From: Monarcha castaneiventris obscurior
Lineage: Eukaryota; Chordata; Aves; Passeriformes; Monarchidae
Reading direction: 5' to 3'
NCBI GenBank assembly: GCA_026261815.1
Contig: JAMPIT010000511.1
Span: 2,899,001 to 2,963,000 of the forward strand
Length of the DNA stretch: 64,000 nucleotides
Shown here: in pieces, positions 1 through 12,341 of the stretch
Numbering within the stretch: position 1 is the stretch's first letter
Layout: each line of letters opens with the position of its first letter
The notes under the pieces: model-generated
Databases searched by the model: none
Told to the model about the DNA's origin: nothing
Seen by the model: the letters and a program-made list of their open reading frames with translations, nothing else
Program-made: the position numbers and the translations under genes

Positions 1-1308
1 GTGTCTCGGGGGCCAACCGAGCAGCAACTCTGCTGCCTGTGGGTGCTGTGAGCAGGGCCGGTGACGTGAGGCTGTACTTGGCACCCAGTGGCTCCTTGCA
101 GGGAGCTGCGGCGCGTGTGGCCACGGCTCCCGGCGCTGAGTCACGGCCACAGCACATCCGGCCAGCCCCGCATCCCTCCTGCCCACGGCCGGGCCCCCCG
201 CGCACCCCTCACTCCCCTGTCCAGGGAGGGAGCAGCCCTGGGAACCCAGGGACACTCCCTGTACCTGCCACTGTCCCACTCCAGCTGCAGATTTAGGGGC
301 GGGAAGGTCACTGGGGTCAAGGCACGTTTGGGTGGTGGTGACACTCATCCCCTCTGTCACCCTGTCCTGGCCAAGCTGTGCTGGGGTCAGGGAGCCCCCC
401 GCAGCCCCATTACGGTCTCAAGCCCCTGAGCTCTCAGCTGAACCACTCCTCCCATGGCCAAAGGCATCTCCAGCCTTCCCTGTCCACAGCTGCTGCATGG
501 GGAGGGGTTGGGAATGGCCCAGACCCCCGTGTCCTTCTCCTGACCCTGCAAACGAGGTGAGCAGGGGCATGGGGGTGTGGGAGGTCGGTGTCCCCTGAGC
601 TGGCCCAGCTGCATTGACTGGGAACCGCTGCTCAGGCACATGGACAGGGGGATTTGGGGTGTGGAATGTCCTGGGGTTGCAGGGTGGCAGGGGAGCGAGT
701 TGGTGCATCCTGACCCGGCGCAGCAGCTGCAGGGGGGACCCCTGCCAAGGCGAGAGCCAGGGCCGAGGGGGATTCCCCCTGTGGAAGTGGCTCCAAGCAC
801 AGGTGCCCACCCCTGCCATCCATCCGTGCTGGCCCCTGTGGGCTCACGGGACTCGGCCCTTGGCTCTGCCCCCATCTCCTGGCGGATGCAGCTCCCCAGG
901 TGCCCCCGCAGCCCAAACCGCTGAGCCTCGGCTGCATCCTGGAACATCCCATCACCCACAAGGGCAGGCAACCCCCAAACACCAGCCTGAGCACCCTCCA
1001 GCCGCCTAGGGACTCTGGGTCCAGGGCACACAGGCTGGCCACGGTGCTGTCTTGTCCTCCAAACACGGGGATCTCCGTGCTCCGGGGGCCAAATGGGCAG
1101 TGCCTCCACCTGCGCTGCACCAGGCAGAGGCCGAAGACGGGACTGGGGCTGGGCAGGAGGTGCTCCCCACAGCCGCTGCCCGGTCTCGGGTTTCACCACG
1201 GCCACTGGCTCCTTCCAGGATCTCACTGGAGCTGGAGGGCACGGCCGGGAGAGGGACAGCCCCGTGCCCCGTGCCCCCAGCCCCACACCGCCCGCCTCTC
1301 CCTCCCAA

Positions 1309-1380
1309 CCCTACATACTTCTTCATATGCCCATATGGAGCCGGCCGGCCTTATGGAATGTTAAGAAGTATGTATTTTTG
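1309..1380 (+). ncRNA. mir-1b: mir-1b microRNA precursor, copy a
   Basis: A hairpin whose 5' arm TACATACTTCTTCATATGCC pairs with a 3' arm holding the miR-1 family mature sequence at 1354-1375. Seed bases 2-8 are GGAATGT. The mature form has TTAAG where canonical miR-1 has TAAAG, which is how I remember avian miR-1b. The loop is GC rich (around 1338-1350). miR-1 is a muscle microRNA that represses growth and non-muscle transcripts in heart and skeletal muscle. The precursor sits about 600 bases upstream of the ISRE of the interferon gene in the same orientation, and 70 bases upstream of the mir-133c hairpin. This copy has the normal 5' U. Confidence 0.95.
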
Positions 1381-1446
1381 GGCTGGGACCCCCACGCCGG
1401 GAGCCCCCATCACCAGCACGGTCCAGACGGCGCCTCCGGAGAGACG

Positions 1447-1530
1447 ATGCGTCCCTGGGGCTGGTAAAAAGGAACCAGATCAACTTGCAACTGGATTTGG
1501 TCCCCTTCAACCAGCTGCAGCGGCGCATGA
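1447..1530 (+). ncRNA. mir-133c: mir-133c microRNA precursor, copy a
   Basis: Hairpin with 5' arm CTGGTAAAAAGGAACCAGAT (from 1461) and mature miR-133 family strand at 1496-1517, beginning TTTGGTCCCCTTCAACC and ending CAGCTG followed by C. miR-133 acts with miR-1 in muscle. The two mature strands start only 142 bases apart, so one primary transcript must carry both. The mature strand is identical to the second copy at 19469-19490. Confidence 0.95.
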
Positions 1531-1972
1531 GCTACGGCACCCGCTGCTCCTCACCGCCCCGGCCCAGGGCGCTGCCACCGTCCTGCCCTGAGCGGGATCG
1601 GGGTCAAGAGTGGGTGCAGGGAGCGGGAGAAAGGGGGGGTGCGGAGTGGGGCTTTGGCTGGCTTTTTGAGGCTGCCAGGTGGAGAGGAGGCAGGCGGAGC
1701 GGCTTCAACTACGATTTCCAGACTTGCCCGAGGGCGTCGCCAAAACCGCGGAGTTTCAGCAGTCGGGAAACGCCCCGTGAAGCCACAGGAGCCCCGGCAC
1801 AGGCGTGAGGAGCCCCCAACCCGGAGTGTCCTTCCCCTCCAGCCCCTGCACCTCCCGTCCGAGGCGGTCGGGGCGAAAGGGCTCCCTGCGGGGACAGCCC
1901 CAGGCTCCGACCCCGAAGACGGGCGAGCTCCAGCCCCGCTCTAGCAGAGGCGGCAACATCAAGAGGTAATGA

Positions 1973-1984
1973 GAAAGTGAAACT
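1973..1984 (+). promoter_or_regulatory. ISRE of mini-ISG12 copy 1
   Basis: GAAAGTGAAACT is a perfect match to the interferon-stimulated response element GAAANNGAAAC(T/C), the ISGF3/IRF binding site. It lies 449 bases upstream of the start codon and recurs at the same place in all six units, so it is the likely interferon switch. I see no clear TATA box between it and the first exon. Confidence 0.85.
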
Positions 1985-2421
1985 TGGCAAGCGGTTTTCG
2001 AAGTCTCGAAAATTCCCTGTCCCGACAGTCACTCTGCGTCGACCTTCTCGGCAGCCATTTGCCCCTCAGACAGAGCACAGGCTGGTGGTGTGGGGTGCTG
2101 CGCTCCCGCGGTGGGTGTCTGGGGACAGCGCCCTTTCTCTGAGGGGGGACGATAACGGGGGGCTGCTCACCTCGCTGCACCGGCGGAGCAGCCACGGAGC
2201 CCTGGGCCGGGCAGGAGCCTGGGCGGAGGTTGAGGGGTCTCTGCTTCTGTGGGGTGGCCGGGGGCTCCTGGAGGGGAGAGGGGTGGCTGGGGGCGTTCGT
2301 GCAGGGCAGCAAAGCCCAGCCGGCCTCACCCGCTGCCCACGGAAGAAAGTTTTGTTCTCTTTCCCGGAAGGACCAGGCTCACAGAGGACCCGGAGCAGCT
2401 CTCGCTCCCCGCCAGCCTACC

Positions 2422-4750
<2,329 letters not shown>

Positions 4751-4953
4751 CTCTGCCCTGCAAGCAGCAGCCGATGCCATGCTCTCTGCAGGAAGAACTC
4801 CCAATGGGCAATGCAAGTCAACACAAGCAAGTTTCCTTCCTTCCAAGCAGCCTGATTTGTCTTCACTGTCAGGCACTGGAAAGCCCACTCAGACACCCAC
4901 ATGCCCCTTTAAAAGATTTGGATTTCCTTGAGCAATAATCTATTGAAATCTTT

Positions 4954-4959
4954 AATGAA
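4954..4959 (+). terminator. Degenerate poly(A) signal, copy 1 (AATGAA)
   Basis: At the place where copies 3-5 have TTTAATAAAAGTGC, copies 1 and 2 have TTTAATGAAAGTGC. AATGAA is a weak hexamer, and the upstream AATAAATGC of copies 3 and 4 is also changed (AATAATC). 3'-end formation may be inefficient here. Confidence 0.6.
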
Positions 4960-5817
4960 AGTGCATTATCGATCTGTGTGTGTGGTGAGCTTGGTGTGTG
5001 TCGTGGCTGAGGTACCTGCCCAGCACCAGGGGATTTGCCGTGCTCCAGGAAGGGATTGCAGCAGGCAGCATCTCCAGCCTTGCTCCCTCTCCCCTGCACA
5101 GTGAGGGGCTGACCCTCACTGAACCCTGACAGCCCTGCCAGACCCTGGAACACCGACAGTGCTACAGCAAATCCTCACGGCAGCATCACGCTGCACTGCA
5201 GGGCCGACACAGCCCCAGGGCTTAAGTGGGTGCATCTCTGCAGCGTCGGGACTCAGGACACCCACTCAGTTTGATTTGAGGTGGGACAGGGGTGCTGGTC
5301 CAGCCAGACACGCTCTGCCCCACCACTGTTGCTGGGCTGGGGACTTGTCTTGGGTCCTGGGAGCCATGTCTGGGATCCTCAGGGCCAGATCATTGAGACC
5401 GCCCATGCGGGAGCTGCTGGGGTGCTGGCAGAGCATCCTGGGGGGACCATGGCTGTGTCATGCTGTGCCCCACAGAAAGGTTTGGTGTCTCGGGGGCCAA
5501 CCGAGCAGCGACTCTGCTGCCTGTGGGTGCTGTGAGCAGGGCCGGTGACGTGAGGCTGTACTTGGCACCCAGTGGCTCCTTGCAGGGAGCTGTGGCGCGT
5601 GTGGCCACGGCTCCCGGCGCTGAGTCACGGCCACAGCACATCCGGCCAGCCCCGCGTCCCTCCTGCCCACGGCCGGGCCCCCCGCGCACCCCTCACTCCC
5701 CTGTCCAGGGAGGGAGCAGCCCTGGGAACTCAGGGACACTCCCCGTACCTGCCACTGTCCCGCTCCAGCTGCAGATTCAGGGGCGGGAAGGTCGCTGGGG
5801 TCAAGGCACGTTTGGGT

Positions 5818-6090
5818 GCGGGTACACCCTCCGTAGTGTGGACTTCGACGGCACTCCCCGATCCACTGGTGGTAACTCCTGCTTTTTCTCTCTGTCTTCC
5901 CTCTCTCTCTCTGTGTCCCCGCCTCCATTCCTTTTCCATTTTCCTTCCTCCTTCTCTGTCTTTTCTAGCCCTTTTTAGTAGGGTAAATTCTTTTTTGTTG
6001 TTGTTGTTTTCATTATCAATCAATTTCATTATCAATAAACACTTTTCAGATACACTTTTGTCTCGGTTGACTTCACTTCGTTCCAGACCA
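5818..6090 (+). mobile_element. 3' remnant of LTR-like segment, unit 2
   Basis: It starts GCGGGTACACCCTCC, equal to unit 4 from about 14584, joined directly to spacer sequence that in unit 4 lies at about 13200, so about 1.4 kb has been deleted. It keeps AATAAA at 6034-6039 and the following GTTGACTTCACTTCGTT. Confidence 0.6.
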
Positions 6091-6235
6091 TCTATTTTGA
6101 AAGGTTCCTCGCATTTCCCCACAGTGGAACGCAGCAGGCTCCCTGCGGGGATACCCCCAGGGTCCGACCCTCTGGGGATGAGGGAGCCCCAGCCTCGCTC
6201 CAGCAGAGACAGCAACATCAAGACTTAATGAGAAT

Positions 6236-6247
6236 GAAAGTGAAACT
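6236..6247 (+). promoter_or_regulatory. ISRE of mini-ISG12 copy 2
   Basis: GAAAGTGAAACT, perfect ISRE, 443 bases upstream of the start codon. The promoter region around it (TCCAGCAGAGACAGCAACAT) matches the other units, although the upstream flank here is LTR-derived and not miRNA-linked. Confidence 0.85.
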
Positions 6248-6689
6248 CAACTATCAAGCAATTTCTCATAAATTACCTGTCCCGACATTCCCTGTCAGGA
6301 TCTTTCCTGCATTGCTTTGACCCTCAGAGCACAGTACACTCAGCACAGGCTGGTGGTGTGGGGTGCTGCGCTCCCGCGGTGGGTGTCTGGGGACAGCGCC
6401 CTTTCTCTGAGGGGGGACGATAACGGGGGGCTGCTCACCTCGCTGCACCGGCGGAGCAGCCACGGAGCCCTGGGCCGGGCAGGAGCCTGGGCGGAGGTTG
6501 AGGGGTCTCTGCTTCTGTGGGGTGGCCGGGGGCTCCTGGAGGGGAGAGGGGTGGCTGGGGGCGTTCGTGCAGGGCAGCAAAGCCCTGCCGGCCTCACCCG
6601 CTGCCCACGGAAGAAAGTTTTGTTCTCTTTCCCGGAAGGACCAGGCTCACAGAGGACCCGGAGCAGCTCTCGCTCCCCGCCAGCCTACC

Positions 6690-7322
6690 ATGGGTAAGTT
6701 GGGTAGCTCGTGGGGTGGGGGGCACGGGCCCTGCAAGGGGACAGCACGAGGGACACGGGGACTCTGTGCTTTGCTCCCTCTGCCCTCTCCTCCGGGCTGT
6801 GGGGGCAGCGGGGCCGTTCCCGTCGCCGGTCCCGTTCCCGGGCGTCTGCAGGGCTGAAGGAGGGTGGGGCTGGGAGAGCTGCTGCTGCCACCGGGCCCCT
6901 GCCCTGCCCTGCCCGGCACAGGGCGCTGGGCTCCAGCCGGGAGGAGCTTTAGTGCCCGCACTTCTGCCCTTCTGTCGTTTTCCTTCTTAGGTGCCGGTAT
7001 AATCACTGCTGCATTCTTCCTTGGAATCATCATTGGAGCTACAATTGTAGGTGAGCGTCTGTCACGGGCGGAGCAGTACTCGGGTTCACTTTGGGAGCTG
7101 CTGAGAGGGAAGGGGCAGCCCTGGCCTCTGCCTGGAATTCTGCCTGCAAGTGCTGCTGCAGCCCTGCACACTGTTCCTCTCCTGCCGGCCATGGGGTGTT
7201 GTTAAGATCCGATTATTAGGGTGCTTTAGAAATCCCTGTGCCTGAATTAAGGTGCAAACGAGACCATACACCAGTCAACAGTATGGATTTTTTTTTACGA
7301 TAAATGTGAGAGAGAGAGAGTG

Positions 7323-7421
<99 letters not shown>

Positions 7422-8990
7422 AGAGAAAGAAAGAAAGAAAGAAGAGAAAGAAAGAAAGAAAGAAAGAAAGAGGAAGAAAGAAAGAAAGAAAGAAAGAAGA
7501 AAGAAAGAAGTAAAAAGAAATAGAGAATAGGTATGGGGGATGGAAAGAAGGTGACAGGGACAGAATAAGGAAAATATCACCACTCCATGGATCCCAGCGA
7601 TGCTCCATTGATCCTCTGCAGGTGGTCTTCTTGGTAGTGCAGGTCCCTCCAAAAGCATGGAATCTGCTGGGTTAATATACGCTCAGGCCATGTAGGAAAG
7701 TCCAGGCACGTCCCTGGTGGGGGGGGGGGGGGGGCAGTTTGCCATTGTCTCTTAAAACAGACTCCAGGTTTGTTGCATCACATGCAGTCCTGCAGTGCAA
7801 GGCCTCAGGAATGGCTCTGGGGGGCACTTGGGAGGTCCTTGATGGATTATGACACCCCCCCAGCTGCTTCCCACACGAATGTCCCCTGGATGCAGCCTTC
7901 CCAGAGTTGGGGGTTCCGCAGCTGGGCCAGTTGTGTAACAGGGAGGATAGGTGTTCACTGTCCCTGAGCAGGGGTTACACCTGAAACCTCCTCCCCCTGC
8001 CGCCTCGTTTCAGGAGGGAGTCTGTGTAAACCTGGCTTCTGTGGGCTGTGGTCTCCCCCACCCCAAATTCAGCCGGGGATGATTCGTAGCACGGCTGCTG
8101 GGTTTGGCTCACATTCTTTTGTTTGTTTACTTGTTTATTTCTCCTTGGGCCTGAGGTTGATGAAATAATGGATCTTCCCTTTATATAATCTCAGTAGTTT
8201 TACTTACAGTCCAAAGTTCTTCAAGGAGGTTTCCATGGTTGTAGCTTCTTTAAAACATTCTATCAATGTTTGAGGCGTGAACTATTTTCAGCCTCTGACA
8301 GAGGTCCCCGTCCCTGCACCCCCAGCCCTCACTCCCCACTCTGGTCCCTGGGTCCTTTTGGGGAGGCCGGTTCTGGTGCTGGTGGCAGGGGGAGAAGTGG
8401 GTCACAGAGAGAACCCTAACGCTGCTCTGTCCTCCCTGCAGCAGTGGTAAATGGTGGGCCAATTCGCAGCGGTGCAAAGAGGTCTCGCAATGGGTCTTTT
8501 ATCTTCTGTTTTGACATTGGTGAGTGGGGAAGACAGGGGAGCTGGGCTGTGCTGGGTGGGAACACGGGGTTGTACCCTGGGCTTACTCTGAAGCCAAACC
8601 AGCCCTTTAACTCCTCGCTGGTGGGAGTGTCCCAAAACTGTGGGAAAGGGATCAATCCCCAATGTGGTGGGAAGAGTCAGGACCTGCTGGGGCAGAGGTC
8701 AAGGCTGAGGGCCTCAGGGGCGGTGCAGGCAGGTGACTGCTCTGTGACAAGAACAACACTTGTGTCCACTGGCAGCAGTGGCCAGAGGCAGACAAGGACA
8801 GCAGAAAGGGGTTGGGTGTGCTCAGGGAGCAGAGCTCGCTGCAGGCCACCTCCCTGGCACAGTCTGGGGAGACCCTTGTTGGGGAGACATTGTTGGCTGT
8901 CCCTGCCTTGTGCTCGTCCCTCAGCAGGCAGCCTCAATGCCTCTGGGACATCACACTTCTGTCTTTGCAGGGGGAAAACAAAAGGCCTGA
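6690..8990 (+). CDS. Mini-ISG12 (IFI6/IFI27-like) gene, copy 2
   Basis: Predicted exons are 6690-6693, 6991-7050, 8442-8519 and 8971-8990 (TGA), giving 53 residues, with the same phases and sites as copy 1. Exon 2 is identical to copy 1 in protein. Exon 3 differs at several residues (for example PIRSG for PICGG, SRNG for SRSG, FCF for FYF), mixed changes that keep the frame. The tail is GGKQKA. It is probably a hydrophobic N-terminal membrane segment followed by a basic loop and a second hydrophobic patch. Copy 2 shares with copy 1 the 1.1-kb intron insertion and the weak poly(A) hexamer, so the two are the most recent duplicates in this part. Function is inferred only from the ISG12 context. 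Confidence 0.7.
7197..8300 (-). mobile_element. LTR-like insertion in intron 2 of copy 2
   Basis: Same element and same boundaries as in unit 1 (TGTTGTTAAG ... CTCTGACA). It is slightly shorter because of the GAAA tract, so it was present before these two units separated. Confidence 0.5.
7322..7509 (+). repeat. Interrupted (GAAA)n microsatellite
   Basis: Equivalent of the tract at 3056-3268 but with GAAGAG, GAGGAA and similar interruptions. The pure run is about 100 bases. Confidence 0.95.
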
Positions 8991-9193
8991 CTCTGCCCTG
9001 CGAGCAGCAGCCGATGCCATGCTCTCCACAGGAAGAACTCCCAATGGCCAATGCAAGTCAACACAAGCAAGTTTCCTTCCTTCCAAGCAGCCTGATTTGT
9101 CTTCACTGTCAGGCGCTGGAAAGCCCACTCAGACACCCACATGCCCCTTTAAACGATTTGGATTTCCTTGAGCAATAATCTATTGAAATCTTT

Positions 9194-9199
9194 AATGAA
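9194..9199 (+). terminator. Degenerate poly(A) signal, copy 2 (AATGAA)
   Basis: Same TTTAATGAAAGTGC variant as copy 1. No AATAAA lies nearby downstream. Confidence 0.6.
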
Positions 9200-10057
9200 A
9201 GTGCATTATCGATCTGTGTGTGTGGTGAGCTTGGTGTGTGTCGTGGCTGAGGTACCTGCCCAGCACCAGGGGATTTGCCGTGCTCCAGGAAGGGATTGCA
9301 GCAGGCAGCATCCCCAGCCTTGCTCCCTCTCCCCTGCACAGCGAGGGGCTGGCTCCCACTGAACCCTGACAGCCCTGCCAGACCCTGGAACACCGACAGT
9401 GCTACAGCAAATCCTCACGGCAGCATCACGCTGCACTGCAGGGCCGACACAGCCCCAGGGGTTAAGTGGGTGCATCTCTGCAGCGTCGGGACTCAGGACA
9501 CCCACTCAGTTTGATTTGGGGTGGGACAGGGGTGCTGGTCCAGCCAGACACACTCTGCCCCACCACTGTTGCTGGGCTGGGGACTTGTCTTGGGTCCTGG
9601 GAGCCGTGTCTGGGATCCTCAGGGCCAGATCATAGAGACCGCCCATGTGGGAGCTGCTGGGGTGCTGGCAGAGCATCCTGGGGGGACCATGGCTGTGTCA
9701 TGCTGTGCCCCACAGAAAGGTTTGGTGTCTCGGGGGCCAACCGAGCAGCGACTCTGCTGCCTGTGGGTGCTGTGAGCAGGGCTGGTGACGTGAGGCTGTA
9801 CTTGGCACCCAGTGGCTCCTTGCAGGGAGCTGCGGCGCGTGTGGCCACGGCTCCCGGCGCTGAGTCACGGCCACAGCACATCCGGCCAGCCCCGCGTCCC
9901 TCCTGCCCACGGCCGGGCCCCCCGCGCACCCCTCACTCCCCTGTCCAGGGAGGGAGCAGCCCTGGGAACTCAGGGACACTCCCCGTACCTGCCACTGTCC
10001 CGCTCCAGCTGCAGATTCAGGGGTGGGAAGGTCGCTGGGGTCAAGGCACGTTTGGGT

Positions 10058-10330
10058 GCGGGTACACCCTCCGCAGTGTGGACTTCGACGGCACTCCCCG
10101 ATCCACTGGTGGTAACTCCTGCTTTTTCTCTCTGTCTTCCCTCTCTCTCTCTGTGTCCCCGCCTCCATTCCTTTTCCATTTTCCTTCCTCCTTCTCTGTC
10201 TTTTCTAGCCCTTTTTAGTAGGGTAAATTCTTTTTCGTTGTTGTTGTTTTCATTATCAATCAATTTCATTATCAATAAACACTTTTCAGATACACTTTTG
10301 TCTCGGTTGACTTCACTGCGTTCCAGACCA
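10058..10330 (+). mobile_element. 3' remnant of LTR-like segment, unit 3
   Basis: Same deletion junction as unit 2 (GGGTGCGGGTACACCC), so the deletion predates the duplication of these units. Confidence 0.6.
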
Positions 10331-10475
10331 TCTATTTTGAAGAGTTCCTCGCATTTCCCCACAGTGGAACGCGGCAGGCTCCCTGCGGGGATACCCCCAG
10401 GGTCCGACCCTCTGGGGATGAGGGAGCCCCAGCCTCGCTCCAGCAGAGACAGCAACATCAAGACTTAATGAGAAT

Positions 10476-10487
10476 GAAAGTGAAACT
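10476..10487 (+). promoter_or_regulatory. ISRE of mini-ISG12 copy 3
   Basis: GAAAGTGAAACT, perfect ISRE, 443 bases upstream of the start codon. Confidence 0.85.
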
Positions 10488-10929
10488 CAACTATCAAGCA
10501 ATTTCTCATAAATTACCTGTCCCGACATTCCCTGTCAGGATCTTTCCTGCGTTGCTTTGACCCTCAGAGCACAGTACACTCAGCACAGGCTGGTGGTGTG
10601 GGGTGCTGCGCTCCCGCGGTGGGTGTCTGGGGACAGCGCCCTTTCTCTGAGGGGGGACGATAACGGGGGGCTGCTCACCTCGCTGCACCGGCGGAGCAGC
10701 CACGGAGCCCTGGGTCGGGCAGGAGCCTGGGCGGAGGTTGGGGGGTCTCTGCTTCTGTGGGGTGGCCGGGGGCTCCTGGAGGGGAGAGGGGTGGCTGGGG
10801 GCGTTCGTGCAGGGCAGCAAAGCCCAGCCGGCCTCACCCGCTGCCCACGGAAGAAAGTTTTGTTCTCTTTCCCGGAAGGACCAGGCTCACAGAGGACCCG
10901 GAGCAGCTCTCGCTCCCCGCCAGCCTACC

Positions 10930-12118
10930 ATGGGTAAGTTGGGTAGCTCGTGGGATCGGGGGCACGGGCCCTGCAAGGGGACAGCACGAGGAACACGGGG
11001 ACTCTGTGCTTTGCTCCCTCTGCCCTCTCCTCCGGGCTGCGGGGGCAGCGGGGCCGTTCCCGTCGCCGGTCCCGTTCCCGGGCGTCTGCAGGGCTGAAGG
11101 AGGGTGGGGCTGGGAGAGCTGCTGCTGCCACCGGGCCCCTGCCCTGCCCTGCCCGGCACAGGGCGCTGGGCTCCAGCCGGGAGGAGCTTTAGTGCCCACA
11201 CTCCTGCCCTTCTGTCGTTTTCCTTCTTAGGTGCCGGTATAATCACTGCTGCATTCTTCCTTGGAATCATCATTGGAGCTACAATTGTAGGTGAGCGTCT
11301 GTCACGGGCTGAGCAGCGCTCGGGTTCACTTTGGGAGCTGCTGAGAGGGAAGGGGCAGCCCTGGCCTCTGCCTGGAATTCTGCCTGCAAGTGCTGCTGCA
11401 GCCCTGCACACTGTTCCTCTCCTGCCGGCCATGGGCTGTCCCCGTCCCTGCACCCCCAGCCCTCGCTGCTCGCTCTGGTCCCTGGGTCCTTTTGGGAAGG
11501 CCGGTTCTGGTGCTGGTGGCAGGGGGAGATGTGGGTCACGGAGAGCACCCTAACGCTGCTCTGTCCTCCCTGCAGCAGCGACAAGTGGTATGCCGGTGTG
11601 CGTCGGTGCAGCGGGGATTACCAAGACCAAGGCTCTTGCCTTCGCTTTCACAGTCGGTGAGCGGGGAGGGCAGGGGAGCTGGGCTGTGCTGGGAGGGAAC
11701 ACGGGGTTGTACCCTGGGCTTGCTCTAAAACCAAACCAGTTCTTTAACACCTCACTGGTCCAAATCTCCCCTAAATGTGGGGAAGGGATCAATCCCTGAT
11801 GTGGTGGGAAGAGTCAGGACCTGCTGGGGTAGAGGTCAAGGCTGAGGGCCTCAGGGGCCGTGCAGGCAGGTGACAGTTCTGAGGCAAGATCTCCCGTGTC
11901 CACTGGCAGCAGTGGCCAGAGACAGAAAGGAACAGTGGGCAGGGGCTGGGTTTGCTCAGGAGCAGAACTCGCTGCAGGCCACCTCCTTGGCACAGTCCAG
12001 GGAGACCCTTGCATCTCCCTGCCCAGGAGAAGTCCTTGGCTGTCCCTGCCTTGTGCTTGTCCCTTAGCAGGCAGCCTCGATGCCTCTGGGACATCAAACG
12101 TTTGTCTTTGCAGGGTAA
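10930..12118 (+). CDS. Mini-ISG12 (IFI6/IFI27-like) gene, copy 3
   Basis: Predicted exons are 10930-10933, 11231-11290, 11576-11656 and 12114-12118, giving 49 residues. The stop TAA comes one codon after the last junction. Exon 2 is the same as in copies 1 and 2. Exon 3 (81 bases) is of the other class and contains SGMPVCVGAAGITKTKA then a hydrophobic end AFAFTVG. GMPVCVGA matches GIPVCIGA of the full ISG12 gene at 28849-28872, which ties the mini genes to the family. The rest of the ISG12 repeat ([11 protein letters not shown]...) is missing from the exon. Two consensus AATAAA signals follow. This copy is a hybrid of the unit 1/2 and unit 4/5 types. Confidence 0.72.
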
Positions 12119-12335
12119 AAACAAAAGGCCCGACTGCCCTGCGAGCAGCAGCCGATGCCAGGCTCTTCACACGAAGAGCTCCCAATGGCCAATGCAAGCC
12201 AACACAAGCAAGCTTCCTTCCTTCCAAGCAGCCTGATTTGTCTTCAGTGTCAGGCGCTGGAAAGCCCCCGCTGACCCCCATCTGCGCCTTTAAAAGATTT
12301 GGATTTCCTTGAGCAATAAATGCTATGAAAGCTTT

Positions 12336-12341
12336 AATAAA
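12336..12341 (+). terminator. Poly(A) signal, copy 3
   Basis: AATAAA in TTTAATAAAAGTGCATTG. A second AATAAA lies at 12315-12320. The GTGTGTGTGG stretch just downstream (about 12355) is a typical GU-rich downstream element. Confidence 0.8.

Larger units (their letters stand above)
5485..9724 (+). repeat. Tandem unit 2 (deleted-LTR type)
   Basis: 4240 bases. The miRNA segment is absent. The spacer jumps at 5818 straight into the 3' part of the LTR-like segment seen whole in units 4 and 6. The gene part matches unit 1 closely, including the intron-2 insertion and the 3' end. The spacer (about 9200-9724) is GC rich with no recognised gene. Confidence 0.9.

Noticed and set aside
387..1286. Long minus-strand open frame of 299 codons in the spacer of unit 1
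   Set aside because: It overlaps the spacer of a tandem repeat, overlaps several other frames of equal quality, is Pro/Gly/Ser biased as expected for GC-rich DNA, and matches no family that I know. Presence in several units only reflects their near identity.
1354..1375. Possibility that the hairpin is mir-206 rather than mir-1
   Set aside because: miR-206 has AAGGAAGUGUGUGG in its 3' half. The sequence here has AAGAAGTATGTAT, the miR-1 form.
6001..6060. AATAAA at 6034-6039 as the end of a host gene
   Set aside because: It is part of the LTR-like remnant and has no coding exons before it in units 2 and 3.
9275..9514. Spacer frame with an immunoglobulin-like word (GSITLHCRA ... VKWVHLC)
   Set aside because: Only a short Cys-Trp resemblance, no splice signals, and the frame stops soon after. 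I regard it as chance.
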